Part shown: piece by piece, positions 16,062 to 25,260 of the stretch
How positions within the stretch are numbered: position 1 is the first letter of the stretch
Layout of the letters: each line of letters starts with the position of its first letter
DNA from: Acidimicrobiaceae bacterium
GTDB lineage: Bacteria; Actinomycetota; Acidimicrobiia; Acidimicrobiales; Ilumatobacteraceae
Length of the DNA stretch: 64,000 bases
Direction: 5' to 3'
Assembly (NCBI GenBank): GCA_020637235.1
Contig: JACJWG010000008.1
Coordinates: 62,001-126,000, forward strand
Notes under the pieces: model-generated
Databases searched by the model: none
The model's input: the letters and a program-made list of their open reading frames with translations, nothing else
Told to the model about the DNA's origin: nothing
Translations under genes and position numbers: made by a program

Positions 16062-17126
16062 GTGAGCATGTTCGACGCGCCCTTGCGCGAGCTCTCCCGG
16101 ACCGCCCTCGAGATCACCTCGGCGCAGGACGAGGAGTCCCTGCACCGGCACCTCCGCTCCGCGCTCGAGCGTCTCCGGGCGGAGGCTCGAGCGAACACCG
16201 CGCACCTCGTGGTGGCGTGGGGGCGGCGTGCGGACCAGCAGGCGCTCACCTGCGCCACCAGCCCCACCCACGACGCGGACTCGCTCGCCGTGGAGCTGGC
16301 GCACTGCGCCAACTGGCCGGAGCTGGCCGCGACGAGCGGGGTTCGCCTGCTGGGCGAGACGTCGGCACCCGACGACGTCGTCGAGGTGCTGCGACGTCAC
16401 GGGATGCGCGAGCTCTGGGTGGTCGGTGCGGCGAGGTCGATGCCGGGGCTCAGTCACGCGGTGTTCGGCTTCGGCGGTGAGGCGCCCGAACTCGACCCGG
16501 AGGATGTCGTGAGCCTCGGCATCCGGTGCACCGTGCTGGCCTCGCGTTCGCTCGGCCGCGTGGCTCCCGCCGAGCTCGAGGCGATCTTCGACGGGGCCGG
16601 GGCGCCCGTGGTGCCATCGGAGCGCTCGTCGTTGTTCGAGACCGATCCGTCGGGCCGGCTGGTGCGATGGCCGTTGCCGTGGACGGGTGACGACCACTCG
16701 CTGCCCGGCCAGGTGGTGGTCGCCGACCGGGGCACGGTCGGGGAGGCGGTGGCCGCGATCCTCGCCGGGTCCGTCCGCTCGTACGAGCTGGTGGTCCGAT
16801 GCGGCGACGACCGTGTCTCGATACCGGTGCGGGTGCTGGCACGGCGGTCACCGCTCGGCGGCGTGGAGGGGATGCTGCTCCCGCCCGAACAGCCGGTGGC
16901 GGTGTTGCCCGACGACATCGCCGGCCGGCTCACCCAGCGCGAGCGCGAGGTGGCGCAGCTGCTGGCGAGCGGCCTTCGGCTCCGTCAGGTGGCCGAGCGT
17001 CTCTACCTCAGCCACAACACCGTGCGGAACCACCTGAAGAGCATCTTCACCAAGCTCGACGTCTCGTCGCAGCAGGAGCTGATCGCACGCATCGTCGAGC
17101 CGTCGGCGGCGCCGACGGTCACCTGA
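16062..17126 (+). CDS. LuxR-family transcriptional regulator
   Basis: 354 aa from GTG 16062 (ATG 16068 is the alternative); GGAG lies eight bases before the GTG. C-terminal LuxR/GerE helix-turn-helix is clear: RLTQREREVAQLLASGLRLR then VAERLYLSHNTVRNHLKSIF. The N-terminal 280 residues show no receiver domain, Walker motif or sure known domain; a GAF- or PAS-like sensor is possible. Located right after the catechol genes, it could regulate the island in addition to the IclR proteins, but no binding site can be named. Confidence 0.75.
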   Translation: MSMFDAPLRELSRTALEITSAQDEESLHRHLRSALERLRAEARANTAHLVVAWGRRADQQALTCATSPTHDADSLAVELAHCANWPELAATSGVRLLGETSAPDDVVEVLRRHGMRELWVVGAARSMPGLSHAVFGFGGEAPELDPEDVVSLGIRCTVLASRSLGRVAPAELEAIFDGAGAPVVPSERSSLFETDPSGRLVRWPLPWTGDDHSLPGQVVVADRGTVGEAVAAILAGSVRSYELVVRCGDDRVSIPVRVLARRSPLGGVEGMLLPPEQPVAVLPDDIAGRLTQREREVAQLLASGLRLRQVAERLYLSHNTVRNHLKSIFTKLDVSSQQELIARIVEPSAAPTVT

Positions 17127-17144
17127 CGCCGACCCCGCCGGAGG

Positions 17145-17513
17145 TCACGCCGGTGTGACGCCCGCCCGGAGCCGCTCGAGGGTGTCGGTCAGCTCGAGCA
17201 ATCGGCGAGCCGCGGCGGACAAGCCCGTGGTCGACAGGTGCACGCCGCGGCGATCGGCCTCCACCCGACCGGCCAGCAGTGCCCGGAGTCCGGTCGAGTC
17301 GATGAACGCGACGTCGCGCAGGTCGAGCATCACCTGGCCGGCGCGCTCGCATGCGAGGTCCACCCCGTGCTCGATGGTGGCCTCGAGTTCAGCTGCCCCG
17401 TCGAGGTCGAGATCGCCGGCGACCACGATCGTGACGTCGCCCGACGAGACGTCGGGCCCGTTCGTCGAGATCCGCAGCGTCGGCGTGGCGTCGGTGGTGT
17501 GGTCGGTGGTCAT
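17145..17513 (-). CDS. STAS-domain anti-sigma-factor antagonist
   Basis: 122 aa. A single STAS domain of the SpoIIAA/RsbV type: VTIVVAGDLDLDGAAELEAT then QVMLDLRDVAFIDSTGLRAL, with the phosphorylatable Ser73 in the FIDSTG loop. Such proteins free a sigma factor by binding its anti-sigma kinase when unphosphorylated. No kinase or sigma gene is adjacent. ATG 17513 is chosen for the GGGGGA just upstream; the open frame extends 21 codons further. Divergence from the family at the N-terminus is minor. Confidence 0.85.
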   Translation of the reverse strand: MTTDHTTDATPTLRISTNGPDVSSGDVTIVVAGDLDLDGAAELEATIEHGVDLACERAGQVMLDLRDVAFIDSTGLRALLAGRVEADRRGVHLSTTGLSAAARRLLELTDTLERLRAGVTPA

Positions 17514-17583
17514 CGGTTCCCCCGGTCGTCGGTCGGCCCACCAGATCCCCGTGATCGCCCGAGACCAAACCACCATCGTCTCG

Positions 17584-17658
17584 TGGAGCGGGTGACCGGA
17601 ATCGAACCGGCATCATCAGCTTGGAAGGCTGAGGTTCTGACCGTTGAACTACACCCGC
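17584..17658 (-). tRNA. tRNA-Gly (anticodon TCC)
   Basis: Read on the minus strand, acceptor GCGGGTG (17658-17652) pairs with CACCCGC (17594-17588). The anticodon arm CAGCCTTCCAAGCTG shows TCC, and the T-arm GGTTCGATTCC is canonical. The discriminator is T and CCA is encoded (17586-17584). The 3' end faces the STAS gene; the 5' end faces the HNH gene. Confidence 0.95.
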
Positions 17659-17734
17659 AGAGGCGGACACGATAGCGGGCTCGCCGGTCGAGACGGCGAC
17701 GGATCGGGTCCGTCCCCGGATCAGCGATGCCCGC

Positions 17735-17752
17735 GATTTCCCGCGGGAAATC
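17735..17752. repeat. 18-bp palindrome, left flank of the HNH gene
   Basis: Perfect palindrome GATTTCCCGCGGGAAATC, 40 bp before the HNH start codon. The identical 18 bp recurs at 18947-18964 beyond the gene's stop. See the corresponding finding for the mobility hypothesis. Confidence 0.9.
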
Positions 17753-17792
17753 CGCAGGGTCGGATGTCGCACCCCGTCGTCATGATCGACTC

Positions 17793-18935
17793 ATGGAACT
17801 GGGTGAGATCGCGACAGAGCAGTTGGAGGCCGAGCTGGTGGCACATGCGGCGTGGGAGACGCGTGGGTTGGCTCGGTTCCTGGACGTGTTGGTCGAGTAC
17901 GACCGGCGACAGGCGTGGGGATCGTGGGGGTGCGTGTCGGTGCAGCACTGGCTGTCGTGGAAGTGTGGTCTGGCCACGGTGGCGGCGTCGGAGCGGTTGC
18001 GCGTGGGTAAGGCGTTGCAGGGCCTGCCGCTGGTGAAGCAGGCGTTCTGGGACGGTCATCTGTCGTACTCGAAGGTGCGCGAACTGACTCGTGTCGCCAC
18101 GGCGGAGACCGAGCAGCGCTGGTGCGACGTCGCGAAGTACACGACGGCGGGTCAGTTGGCGAAGCTGGTGGCAGCGGGCCGGCGGGCGACTCGTGGCGAG
18201 GATGCTCGTCAGATCGCCGAGCGGCGGTTCCGGTGGGCGACGAACGACGAGGGTGGCATCACCCTCACCGTCGAGTTGCCGGTTGATGTGGGCGCGAGCG
18301 TGGTGGCGGCGGTGCGCGAGGCGGCCACGATCGAGCGGGGCGTGTCGTTGTCGCAGTCGCAGGCCGATGCGTTCGTGGAGCTCGTGCTCGGCCGGGCGGA
18401 GGTGGCGGTCGAGATCGTGACGCACGTGTCCGGCGACGGGCATGCGATCGTCGACCCCGGCAACCCGATCTCGGAGGAACTGGCCGAGTGCCTGGCGTGT
18501 GACGGCGCGGTGACCACCGTGGTCGACACACCGGACGGGCCGGTCGAACGGGATCGGCGTGCGGCCCCGTCGAAGCGGCAACGCCGGTTCCTGCAACGTC
18601 GGCACCCGACGTGTCAGTTCCCCGGCTGCCACCACGGAGGCCGGTTCGAGGCGCATCACGTCGTCGAACGGGCCAAGGGCGGCCGCACCCGGTTGAACAA
18701 CCTCGTGCGGCTGTGCTGGCTGCATCATCGGATGGTGCATCTCCACGGGCTGGTGCTCACCTTGCACCCCGATCGCACCCTCACCGTCGCCACCGCCGAC
18801 GGCCAGCCGATCGACCGGGCGATCCCGATCACCGAGTTCGTCATCGACCCGCCTGCCGACCCCCACCGCCTCGGCGGCTGGTCCGGGCAGCACCTCGACC
18901 TCCCCTACGTCGTCGCCACCGTCCTCGGCGGCTGA
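17793..18935 (+). CDS. DUF222 / HNH endonuclease (13E12-repeat family)
   Basis: 380 aa. N-terminal DUF222 helical region (ATEQLEAELVAHAAWE; SWGCVSVQHWLSW; GHLSYSKVRELTRVAT) and a C-terminal HNH nuclease: Cys pair in CQFPGCHH, His-His in FEAHHVVERAKGG, then RLNNLVRLCWLHHRMVH. This family is multicopy in many Actinobacteria and is thought to be mobile; its biological role is not established. ATG 17793 is the first start giving the normal N-terminus. The gene is bracketed by two identical 18-bp palindromes and sits 135 bp from tRNA-Gly. No transposase accompanies it. Confidence 0.9.
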   Translation: MELGEIATEQLEAELVAHAAWETRGLARFLDVLVEYDRRQAWGSWGCVSVQHWLSWKCGLATVAASERLRVGKALQGLPLVKQAFWDGHLSYSKVRELTRVATAETEQRWCDVAKYTTAGQLAKLVAAGRRATRGEDARQIAERRFRWATNDEGGITLTVELPVDVGASVVAAVREAATIERGVSLSQSQADAFVELVLGRAEVAVEIVTHVSGDGHAIVDPGNPISEELAECLACDGAVTTVVDTPDGPVERDRRAAPSKRQRRFLQRRHPTCQFPGCHHGGRFEAHHVVERAKGGRTRLNNLVRLCWLHHRMVHLHGLVLTLHPDRTLTVATADGQPIDRAIPITEFVIDPPADPHRLGGWSGQHLDLPYVVATVLGG

Positions 18936-18946
18936 CCGACGCCTCC

Positions 18947-18964
18947 GATTTCCCGCGGGAAATC
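18947..18964. repeat. 18-bp palindrome, right flank of the HNH gene
   Basis: Same GATTTCCCGCGGGAAATC as at 17735-17752; here two more base pairs extend each side (18945-18966). It lies 11 bp after the HNH stop codon and 43 bp before the end of the next (minus-strand) gene, so it could also act as a bidirectional terminator stem. Confidence 0.9.
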
Positions 18965-19007
18965 GGCCGGCTCCGGCGCCGCCTCGGCGCCGCCTCGTCG
19001 TGGCAGA

Positions 19008-20240
19008 TCAGCGGTCGGGGCGGGCACCCGGCACACGGAGCTCGCCGTCGATCCACACCTGCTCGACGCGCGTGCCGATGCCGTCGAAGTCGGTGGCGTC
19101 GCCGCCGATCACCACCAGATCGGCCGTCTTGCCGGCCTCGACGGTGCCGAGCCGGTCGTCCACGCCCAACAACGCTGCCGCCTGGCCGGTCGCGGCGTGC
19201 AGCGCCTGCGCCGGCGTCATCCCGGCCCGCTGCATCAACCCGAGCTCGCGGAGGTTGTCGCCGTGCGGGCCCACACCGGCGTCGGTGCCCATCGCCACCT
19301 TCACGCCCGCTTCCACGGCGCGGCGTACCGCATCGGCGTGGATCTCGATCACGTCGCGGGCCTTGCGGATCGACGCGTCCGACAGCGAGGCGCCGCGCTC
19401 GACGGCTTCGAGCACCCACACCGGCGCGATCAACGTCGGCACCAGCCACGTGCCGTGTTCCAGCATCAGCCCGATCGCCTCGTCGTCGAGGAAGATGCCG
19501 TGCTCGATCGAGCGGATGCCGGCGCGGACCGCGTTCTTGATGCCGTCCGACGCCTGCGCGTGCGCCATCACGAACCGTCCGGCCGCCGTCGCCTCCTCGA
19601 CGAGCACGTCGAGTTCGGACATGCGGAAGTGCGCTCGCCTCGGGTCGCTGCCCACGCTCAGCACCCCGCCGCTGGTGGCCACCTTGATCACGTCGGCACC
19701 GTCGCGCACGTACTCGCGCACCCGCTTGCGCATCTCGTCGGGGCCGTCGACGATCGCCGACGGCTTGCCCGGGTACGGCGGCGACATCAGCGGCACGTGC
19801 TGGCCGCACGGGAAGTACTCGTCGCCGTGGCCGCCGGTCTGGCTGAGCATGTCGAGCGAGATCTGCATCCGCGGCCCGGTGACGAGACCCCGCTGCACGG
19901 CCAGCTTCACGCCGGCATCGGCGCCACCGGCGTCGCGAACGCTGGTGATGCCCGTGGCCACCGTGGCTGCGAGGTTCTGGGCGGCGACGTAGAAGCGGTA
20001 CGAGAACGGGGTCTGCAGATCGCGCAGGATGTCCATGCCGTCGGCCATCACGTGCACGTGGCAGTCGAACAGGCCGGGCAGCAGCGTCCGGCCGGTGAGA
20101 TCGACGCCGTGGTCGGCGTCGCCCGTTCCCGGCGCACCGACGTGGACGATCTCGCTGCCGCTCACCACCACGTCGGCCGGTGCGGGCGGCGAGCCCGTCC
20201 CGTCGAAGAGGAGGCCACCGTGGAACAGCGTCGTCGTCAT
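19008..20240 (-). CDS. Amidohydrolase (imidazolonepropionase/prolidase-like)
   Basis: 410 aa metal-dependent hydrolase. Metal-site motifs in order: FDCHVHV, a bridging Lys in DVIKVATSGG, His in FVMAHAQ, His in IRSIEHGIFL and Asp in VAMGTDAGVG. This arrangement marks the amidohydrolase subgroup of Xaa-Pro dipeptidases, imidazolonepropionases and organophosphate/ochratoxin-degrading enzymes; the substrate cannot be fixed. The ATG is preceded six bases away by TACGGT (20252-20247), a leaderless start. Divergent from the hydrolase gene at 20315. Confidence 0.85.
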   Translation of the reverse strand: MTTTLFHGGLLFDGTGSPPAPADVVVSGSEIVHVGAPGTGDADHGVDLTGRTLLPGLFDCHVHVMADGMDILRDLQTPFSYRFYVAAQNLAATVATGITSVRDAGGADAGVKLAVQRGLVTGPRMQISLDMLSQTGGHGDEYFPCGQHVPLMSPPYPGKPSAIVDGPDEMRKRVREYVRDGADVIKVATSGGVLSVGSDPRRAHFRMSELDVLVEEATAAGRFVMAHAQASDGIKNAVRAGIRSIEHGIFLDDEAIGLMLEHGTWLVPTLIAPVWVLEAVERGASLSDASIRKARDVIEIHADAVRRAVEAGVKVAMGTDAGVGPHGDNLRELGLMQRAGMTPAQALHAATGQAAALLGVDDRLGTVEAGKTADLVVIGGDATDFDGIGTRVEQVWIDGELRVPGARPDR

Positions 20241-20314
20241 GGCTCGACCGTACCTCCGGCGACCGGAACGGCCGGAGTCGCCGCTGCTGCGGGCGGGTTG
20301 GCAGGATCAGCGGC

Positions 20315-21133
20315 GTGCCCGGCCTCGAACTCGACGACCTGACCCTCTGGTACGAACGCTTCGGCCGCCTGGACGACGGCCCGCGGCTGCTGGTGTTCAA
20401 CGGCTCCGGCGCCACGATCGAGACGTCGCGGCCGCTGCTCGACAAGCTCGGCGAGGTGGCCGATGTGCTCGTGCACGACCAGCGCTGCCTCGGCCGCACC
20501 GGCATCCCGGTCTCCGCCGACGACCGGCCGCCCACGATGGCCGACTTCGCTGCCGACGCAGCGGCGCTGCTCGACCACGTCGGCTGGGACCGCTGTGCCG
20601 TGTTCGGCATCAGCTTCGGCGGGATGGTGGCCCAGGAGTTCGCCGTCACCCATCCCGAACGGGTCACGCGCCTCGCGCTGCTGTGCACCTCGCCGGGCGG
20701 GCCGGGGGGATCGAGCTACCCGCTGCACGAACTCGCCGACCTCGATCCCGACGCGCGCAGCGCACGGTACCTCACGTTGCTCGACACCCGCTTCGACGAC
20801 GCCTTCTTGGCCGAGCATCCCTTCGACCGGATGATCGTCGAGGGCATGCAGGCCCGCAACGCCCTGCCGAAGGACCCCGAGGTGCTGCGTGGCGAGCGCC
20901 TGCAGCTCGCCGCCCGGCGCGGTCACGACGTGTGGGACCGGCTCGGACGGATCGCCTGCCCCACGCTGGTGGCGTGCGGCCGCACCGACGGCATCGCCCC
21001 CATGTCCAACAGCGAAGCGATCGCGTCGCGAATCGCCGGTGCCGACCTGCGCCGGTACGAGGGCGGCCACATGTTCGTCTACCAGGACCGGCGAGCCTTC
21101 CCCGAGATCCTCGAGTTCCTCGCTGCCGGCTGA
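20315..21133 (+). CDS. Alpha/beta hydrolase
   Basis: 272 aa. Typical alpha/beta hydrolase: FNGSGATIE oxyanion region, nucleophile elbow FGISFGGMVAQE (Ser), an Asp in CGRTDGIAP and His in YEGGHMFVYQD. It resembles 3-oxoadipate enol-lactonase/haloperoxidase-type proteins, but no residue decides the substrate. GTG start with CAGGAT seven bases upstream suggests a leaderless transcript. It shares a 74-bp divergent promoter region with the amidohydrolase. Confidence 0.82.
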   Translation: MPGLELDDLTLWYERFGRLDDGPRLLVFNGSGATIETSRPLLDKLGEVADVLVHDQRCLGRTGIPVSADDRPPTMADFAADAAALLDHVGWDRCAVFGISFGGMVAQEFAVTHPERVTRLALLCTSPGGPGGSSYPLHELADLDPDARSARYLTLLDTRFDDAFLAEHPFDRMIVEGMQARNALPKDPEVLRGERLQLAARRGHDVWDRLGRIACPTLVACGRTDGIAPMSNSEAIASRIAGADLRRYEGGHMFVYQDRRAFPEILEFLAAG

Positions 21134-21157
21134 CTCGCTCGTGGCGCCGGTCGCGCG

Positions 21158-23461
21158 TCAGCGCACCCGACCGGGCACCTCGAGCTTCGCTTCCGGCGAC
21201 GGCGGGATCGTGCGCTGCAGGTCGGCGCTCGGCCCGAGTTCGAGCACCTGTCGCCAGTCGCGCGTGACGGGCGTCTGCACGCGGGCGTGCTTCCTGCGCG
21301 GGCGCCGTCGTGCCGGTGCGGCGTCGGCAGGCTTCGTGAAGAGGTGGTACAGGTTCACACCGATGTCGACCACCGAGTCGCGCACCCCCACGAACGCGAC
21401 GATCGCGTAGAAGCACAGGCTCGCGTTCAGGCCGGCGAACACGGCGTGCTGGTAGTCGGCGTTGCGGATGTCGCGGACCACCACCCACACCGAGAGCGCC
21501 ACGAGCAGATAGGGCACCGTCACCATCGACAGCGGTGCTGTCGTCCGCGACCGCACCTTCGGCGTCCGCGCGAACGCCGTCTTCCGTCCGGTGACCGCCT
21601 GGTTGATCGACTTGAGCACACCGGCCAGGTTCACCGGGAGCAACAGCAGGTTGAACCCGTAGATCCGCAACGCGTCCGTTCGCTTGTAGCCGCACGAGCG
21701 CAGATCGGCGGCCTGAGCGAGGAAGTAGGGGAGTGCAGCCGCCACCACGAGCGGGCTGAGCAGCCGGTCGTCGAACGGGTACGCGAGCAGCAGCATCAGC
21801 CCGGCCGTCGCCCACGCGATCGACGCGAGGTAGTTGAGGCGCAGGAACGTCTCCATCACCCGCCCCCGCACACCCTGTCGCGACTGCTGACGCACCAACG
21901 CGAACAGCTTCGGCATGATGATCAGCCCGCCGTTGGCCCATCGGCGGCGCTGCACCACGAGCGATCCGAAGTCGGGGGGCGTCGCCGAGTAGCTCAGCCG
22001 CTCCGGGTAGTTCTCGAGCGACCAGCCGGCGAGCGCCATCTCGATCGAACTCTCGGTGTCCTCGATGACGGTGCGGTCGGCTACGTAGCGCCGCTCCTGC
22101 CGGCCGTCGACGATCTCGAACTGCTCGATGTCGGCCAGCGCCTGGTACCGGATCACGGCGTTCGCGCCCACCCAGAACGTGGCGTTGTAATACCCCATGC
22201 CCTGGTGGACGATGTGCTGCAAGTCGGTCGAGGCGCCCGCCAGGCGTTCGAGCCGGGTGGACGAGCCGGGGAAGGCGCTGTACGGCGTCTGGATGACGGC
22301 GATCCGCTCCGAGCCGGGCTGGGCGAGCACGTGCACGAGTCGCAGGCAGTACTCGGGCAACAGGACGCTGTCGGCGTCGAGGGTCAGCACGTAGTCGGGT
22401 GCCGGGATCTCCAGGTCGTGTGGACCGCCGTGCGGCACGGCCTCCAACACGGTGCCTCGCTGACCCCGGGAGCGACGGTACGTCCCACCCATCAGGCCGA
22501 GGTAGCTGTTGAGGTTCATCGCCTTGTTCGGATCCGACGAGAGCGAGGCGTACTGCTTGCGCTCGAACGACGTGAGCTCGCACCGGAAGATCCAGGTGAG
22601 CCGCTGCATCAGCCGGCGCAGATTGTCGGCGGATAGCTGTACCTCCTCGAGGCACGCATCCACGATCGCATGCGCGGTGGCATCCAGTTCGCGCTGCAGC
22701 CGGCCGAGCACTTCCGTCGCCAAGAACTGCTCGGCGTGATCCCCTCGCCGGAACGTACCGGCCACCTCGCCGAACCACGACGCCGCGCTCGAGTACTGGG
22801 CGGCGACCATGAGCATGTCCTGCTCGTTCGGCTCCCGGTCGCGCAACGCGTTCTCGAGGTCGTGGAGTGCCCGGGCGGTCATCTCCCGCGGCAACGCCAG
22901 CAGCGCGTCCACTTCCTCCGGCAGCCGGCGCGCCGCCTCGAGCATCTCGACGTGCTGCGGGTCGGTCGGCTGCGGCGGGTCGTCGATGAGGAGGACGACG
23001 CGCATGTACGGGAACTCCTGGATCGCGGCCGACAGCATGGTCTGGAACACCACTCGAGCGTCCTCGCGGTACGACGGGATGAGCACGGTGAGCGTCTCGG
23101 TCGACGAGCTGAAGTGCAGATCGAGCTCTGCTCGTGCGACACGATGATGTCGTGACACCCGGTAGAAGTTCCCGAGCCTGGTGGTGAGATAGGCCAGTGC
23201 CGACAGTGTGAGGAACACGACCACCGTCACGTAGACGCCGGCCTCCAACATCTTGCGCAGTTCGCGGATGGTGCCGTTCACGATCTCTCGCCGGACCACG
23301 ATCACCGTGTACGCGGTGGCGGCGAGCACGGTGACCACCACCGCCAGGCGCCCGAGGACGATGCGGTGATCCTTCACCGGTGTCGGCACCGCCGGCATCG
23401 GTGCGCGATCGCGATCGGATCCCCACTGGGTCCGTCGCTCGCCGGTCGTACTCGTGTCCAC
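21158..23461 (-). CDS. Cellulose-synthase-like family 2 glycosyltransferase, membrane
   Basis: 767 aa. Processive-type GT2 with two N-terminal membrane spans (RLAVVVTVLAATAYTVIVV; AGVYVTVVVFLTLSALAYL), a large cytoplasmic catalytic domain and several C-terminal spans. Catalytic signatures: TVLIPSYREDARV, LTLDADSVLLPEY (D-x-D), VIEDTESSIEMALAGW (TED-like) and VVQRRRWANGG (QxxRW). It probably makes or elongates an extracellular beta-linked polysaccharide; donor and product are unknown. An insert between the first two motifs, rich in acidic and helical residues, is longer than in BcsA. No PilZ domain is evident at the C-terminus. GTG 23461 is chosen for its GAGAGGAG site. Confidence 0.85.
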   Translation of the reverse strand: MDTSTTGERRTQWGSDRDRAPMPAVPTPVKDHRIVLGRLAVVVTVLAATAYTVIVVRREIVNGTIRELRKMLEAGVYVTVVVFLTLSALAYLTTRLGNFYRVSRHHRVARAELDLHFSSSTETLTVLIPSYREDARVVFQTMLSAAIQEFPYMRVVLLIDDPPQPTDPQHVEMLEAARRLPEEVDALLALPREMTARALHDLENALRDREPNEQDMLMVAAQYSSAASWFGEVAGTFRRGDHAEQFLATEVLGRLQRELDATAHAIVDACLEEVQLSADNLRRLMQRLTWIFRCELTSFERKQYASLSSDPNKAMNLNSYLGLMGGTYRRSRGQRGTVLEAVPHGGPHDLEIPAPDYVLTLDADSVLLPEYCLRLVHVLAQPGSERIAVIQTPYSAFPGSSTRLERLAGASTDLQHIVHQGMGYYNATFWVGANAVIRYQALADIEQFEIVDGRQERRYVADRTVIEDTESSIEMALAGWSLENYPERLSYSATPPDFGSLVVQRRRWANGGLIIMPKLFALVRQQSRQGVRGRVMETFLRLNYLASIAWATAGLMLLLAYPFDDRLLSPLVVAAALPYFLAQAADLRSCGYKRTDALRIYGFNLLLLPVNLAGVLKSINQAVTGRKTAFARTPKVRSRTTAPLSMVTVPYLLVALSVWVVVRDIRNADYQHAVFAGLNASLCFYAIVAFVGVRDSVVDIGVNLYHLFTKPADAAPARRRPRRKHARVQTPVTRDWRQVLELGPSADLQRTIPPSPEAKLEVPGRVR

Positions 23462-23704
23462 GCCACTCCTCTCGAACGAGCGGAGTGAACGAGGCCGCGC
23501 ACACGCGACCCATCGACATGGCTGTTCCGCCCAACATCCACGCTTCGACTCGTTGCAGATGCAACCGCCGTTGCCGAGTCGACTCGAAACTACGCACAGG
23601 CCGCGCCCCTCTGCAAACGCGACCGACACCACGTCCGGGTGAGAATCGGGGGAACCGCGCGTTCCCATTTTTCTGGTGTCCACGGGTTCCGGCATGCTGA
23701 CGAC

Positions 23705-25246
23705 ATGTCCGATCTGCCGCAGGGCGGTGCGACGGTCGGCACGGCTCGGCGGCGCGTCTCATGGGGACGCGTCGGCGGTGTGTTCGTGGTCGTCGCACTC
23801 GCCATCTCGTTGTTCACCTGGTTCGACCGCGAACGTCCGGCGGCGAGCGCCGCACCGTCGGGTCCGTGGTTCGCGCCCTACATCGACCTCACCCTCACGC
23901 CGCTGTTCGCGTTCGAGACACTCGACACCGAGGTCGTGGACGACCTGGTGATGGCGTTCGTGGTGGCTGATCCCGAGGCGCCGTGCGTGCCGACCTGGGG
24001 TGGGCACGTGGGGCTCGACGAGGCGGCGGCGGCGCTCGACCTCGACCGTCGACTCGAGCGTTTCCGCGCTCGCGGCGGCCAGGTGGCGGTGTCGTTCGGC
24101 GGCGCGCTGAACGACGAGCTCGCCACCAACTGCACCGACGTCGACGACCTCCGGACGGCCTACGCATCGGTGATCGATCGTTACCAGGTGAGCACCATCG
24201 ACCTCGACGTCGAGGGCGACGACCTGGAGGCGCTCGATGCGGCGGTGCGTCGGGGCAAGGCGCTCGCCGCGCTGCAGGCCGAAGCCGTCGGGGACGGCCG
24301 ATCCCTCGCCGTGTGGCTCACGCTGCCGGTCACGCCGTCAGGGCTGCCGTCGCCGGCCGTCGCGGTCGTGGACGCGACGTTGGCCGCGGGCGTCGATCTC
24401 GCCGGGGTGAACCTGATGACGATGAACTTCGGCCCGCCGGCGGAGGGCGGCCACGTGGACATGGTGGCGGCCACGACCACGGCGCTCGACGCGACCCACC
24501 GCCAGCTGCGGAGCGCGTTCGAACGCGCCGGCACCCGACTCGACGGCGATCAGCTGTGGGCGAAGCTCGCGATCACGCCGATGCTCGGTGAGAACGACGA
24601 CGTCGGCAACGTCGTCGACCTGGTGACCGCCGAGTCGCTGCGCGACCTGGCGCTCGATCGTGGCCTGTCGCGTGTGTCGGTCTGGTCGATCAACCGCGAC
24701 CAGGCGTGTGGCGAGGGTCGCAGCGAGCGCCTGTCACCGCTGTGCAGCAACGTCGAGCAGTCGACGCTGGGGTTCGCCGCGCTGTTCGCCGAGATGCCCG
24801 GTGACATGACCGACGCCGCCGGTGTCGTCACCGTCGAGCGCGACATCGCGATCGACGACCCTCGTACGAGCCCCTACCCGATCTGGCAGCAGGACCAGTC
24901 GTACCGGCTGGGAAAGAAGGTGGTGTGGCGTCGCGAGGTGTACGAGGCCAAGTGGTTCACGGAGGGGCAGCAGCCCGACGCTCCCGTCGTCGACGAATGG
25001 GAGACCCCGTGGCGCTACGTCGGTCCGGTGCTCGAGGGTGAGGGCCCGCCGCCCACCACGACGCTGCCGCCGGGCACGCACCCCGAGTGGAACCCCGACA
25101 CCATCTACGACGAGGGCGACATCGTGCTGTTGAAGGGCGTGCCCTACCGCGCCAAGTGGTGGACGCAGGGCACCCCGCCGAACATCGAGGCGATGAGCGA
25201 GTTCGACACCCCGTGGGAGCAGCTGGGTCTGCCACCCGGTTGGTGA
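23705..25246 (+). CDS. GH18-like secreted/anchored protein with two carbohydrate-binding modules
   Basis: 513 aa. Short Arg-rich N-terminus, membrane segment or signal anchor (about 22-42), GH18 TIM-barrel (about 55-385) and two CBM5/12-like repeats, YPIWQQDQSYRLGKKVVWR...AKWFTEG and HPEWNPDTIYDEGDIVLLK...AKWWTQG, each ending TPW. The catalytic strand reads VSTIDLDVEGDD: Glu170, Asp168 and Asp166 remain from the DxxDxDxE motif, but the first Asp is Ser163. GH18 enzymes hydrolyse chitin or related N-acetylglucosamine polymers; reduced activity or mere sugar binding is possible. A Pro/Thr linker separates the modules. Confidence 0.85.
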   Translation: MSDLPQGGATVGTARRRVSWGRVGGVFVVVALAISLFTWFDRERPAASAAPSGPWFAPYIDLTLTPLFAFETLDTEVVDDLVMAFVVADPEAPCVPTWGGHVGLDEAAAALDLDRRLERFRARGGQVAVSFGGALNDELATNCTDVDDLRTAYASVIDRYQVSTIDLDVEGDDLEALDAAVRRGKALAALQAEAVGDGRSLAVWLTLPVTPSGLPSPAVAVVDATLAAGVDLAGVNLMTMNFGPPAEGGHVDMVAATTTALDATHRQLRSAFERAGTRLDGDQLWAKLAITPMLGENDDVGNVVDLVTAESLRDLALDRGLSRVSVWSINRDQACGEGRSERLSPLCSNVEQSTLGFAALFAEMPGDMTDAAGVVTVERDIAIDDPRTSPYPIWQQDQSYRLGKKVVWRREVYEAKWFTEGQQPDAPVVDEWETPWRYVGPVLEGEGPPPTTTLPPGTHPEWNPDTIYDEGDIVLLKGVPYRAKWWTQGTPPNIEAMSEFDTPWEQLGLPPGW

Positions 25247-25260
25247 GGGCGTCCTAGACT

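Noticed and set aside
17584..18966. Integrated genomic island at tRNA-Gly
   Set aside because: No integrase, no repeat of the tRNA 3' end and only one candidate mobile gene; the flanking palindromes are noted separately.
20772..23798. Very long minus-strand open frames parallel to real genes
   Set aside because: High GC keeps antisense and shifted frames open. Their proteins are Arg/Ala/Gly-rich and lack any recognisable domain, while the overlapping frames encode clear families.
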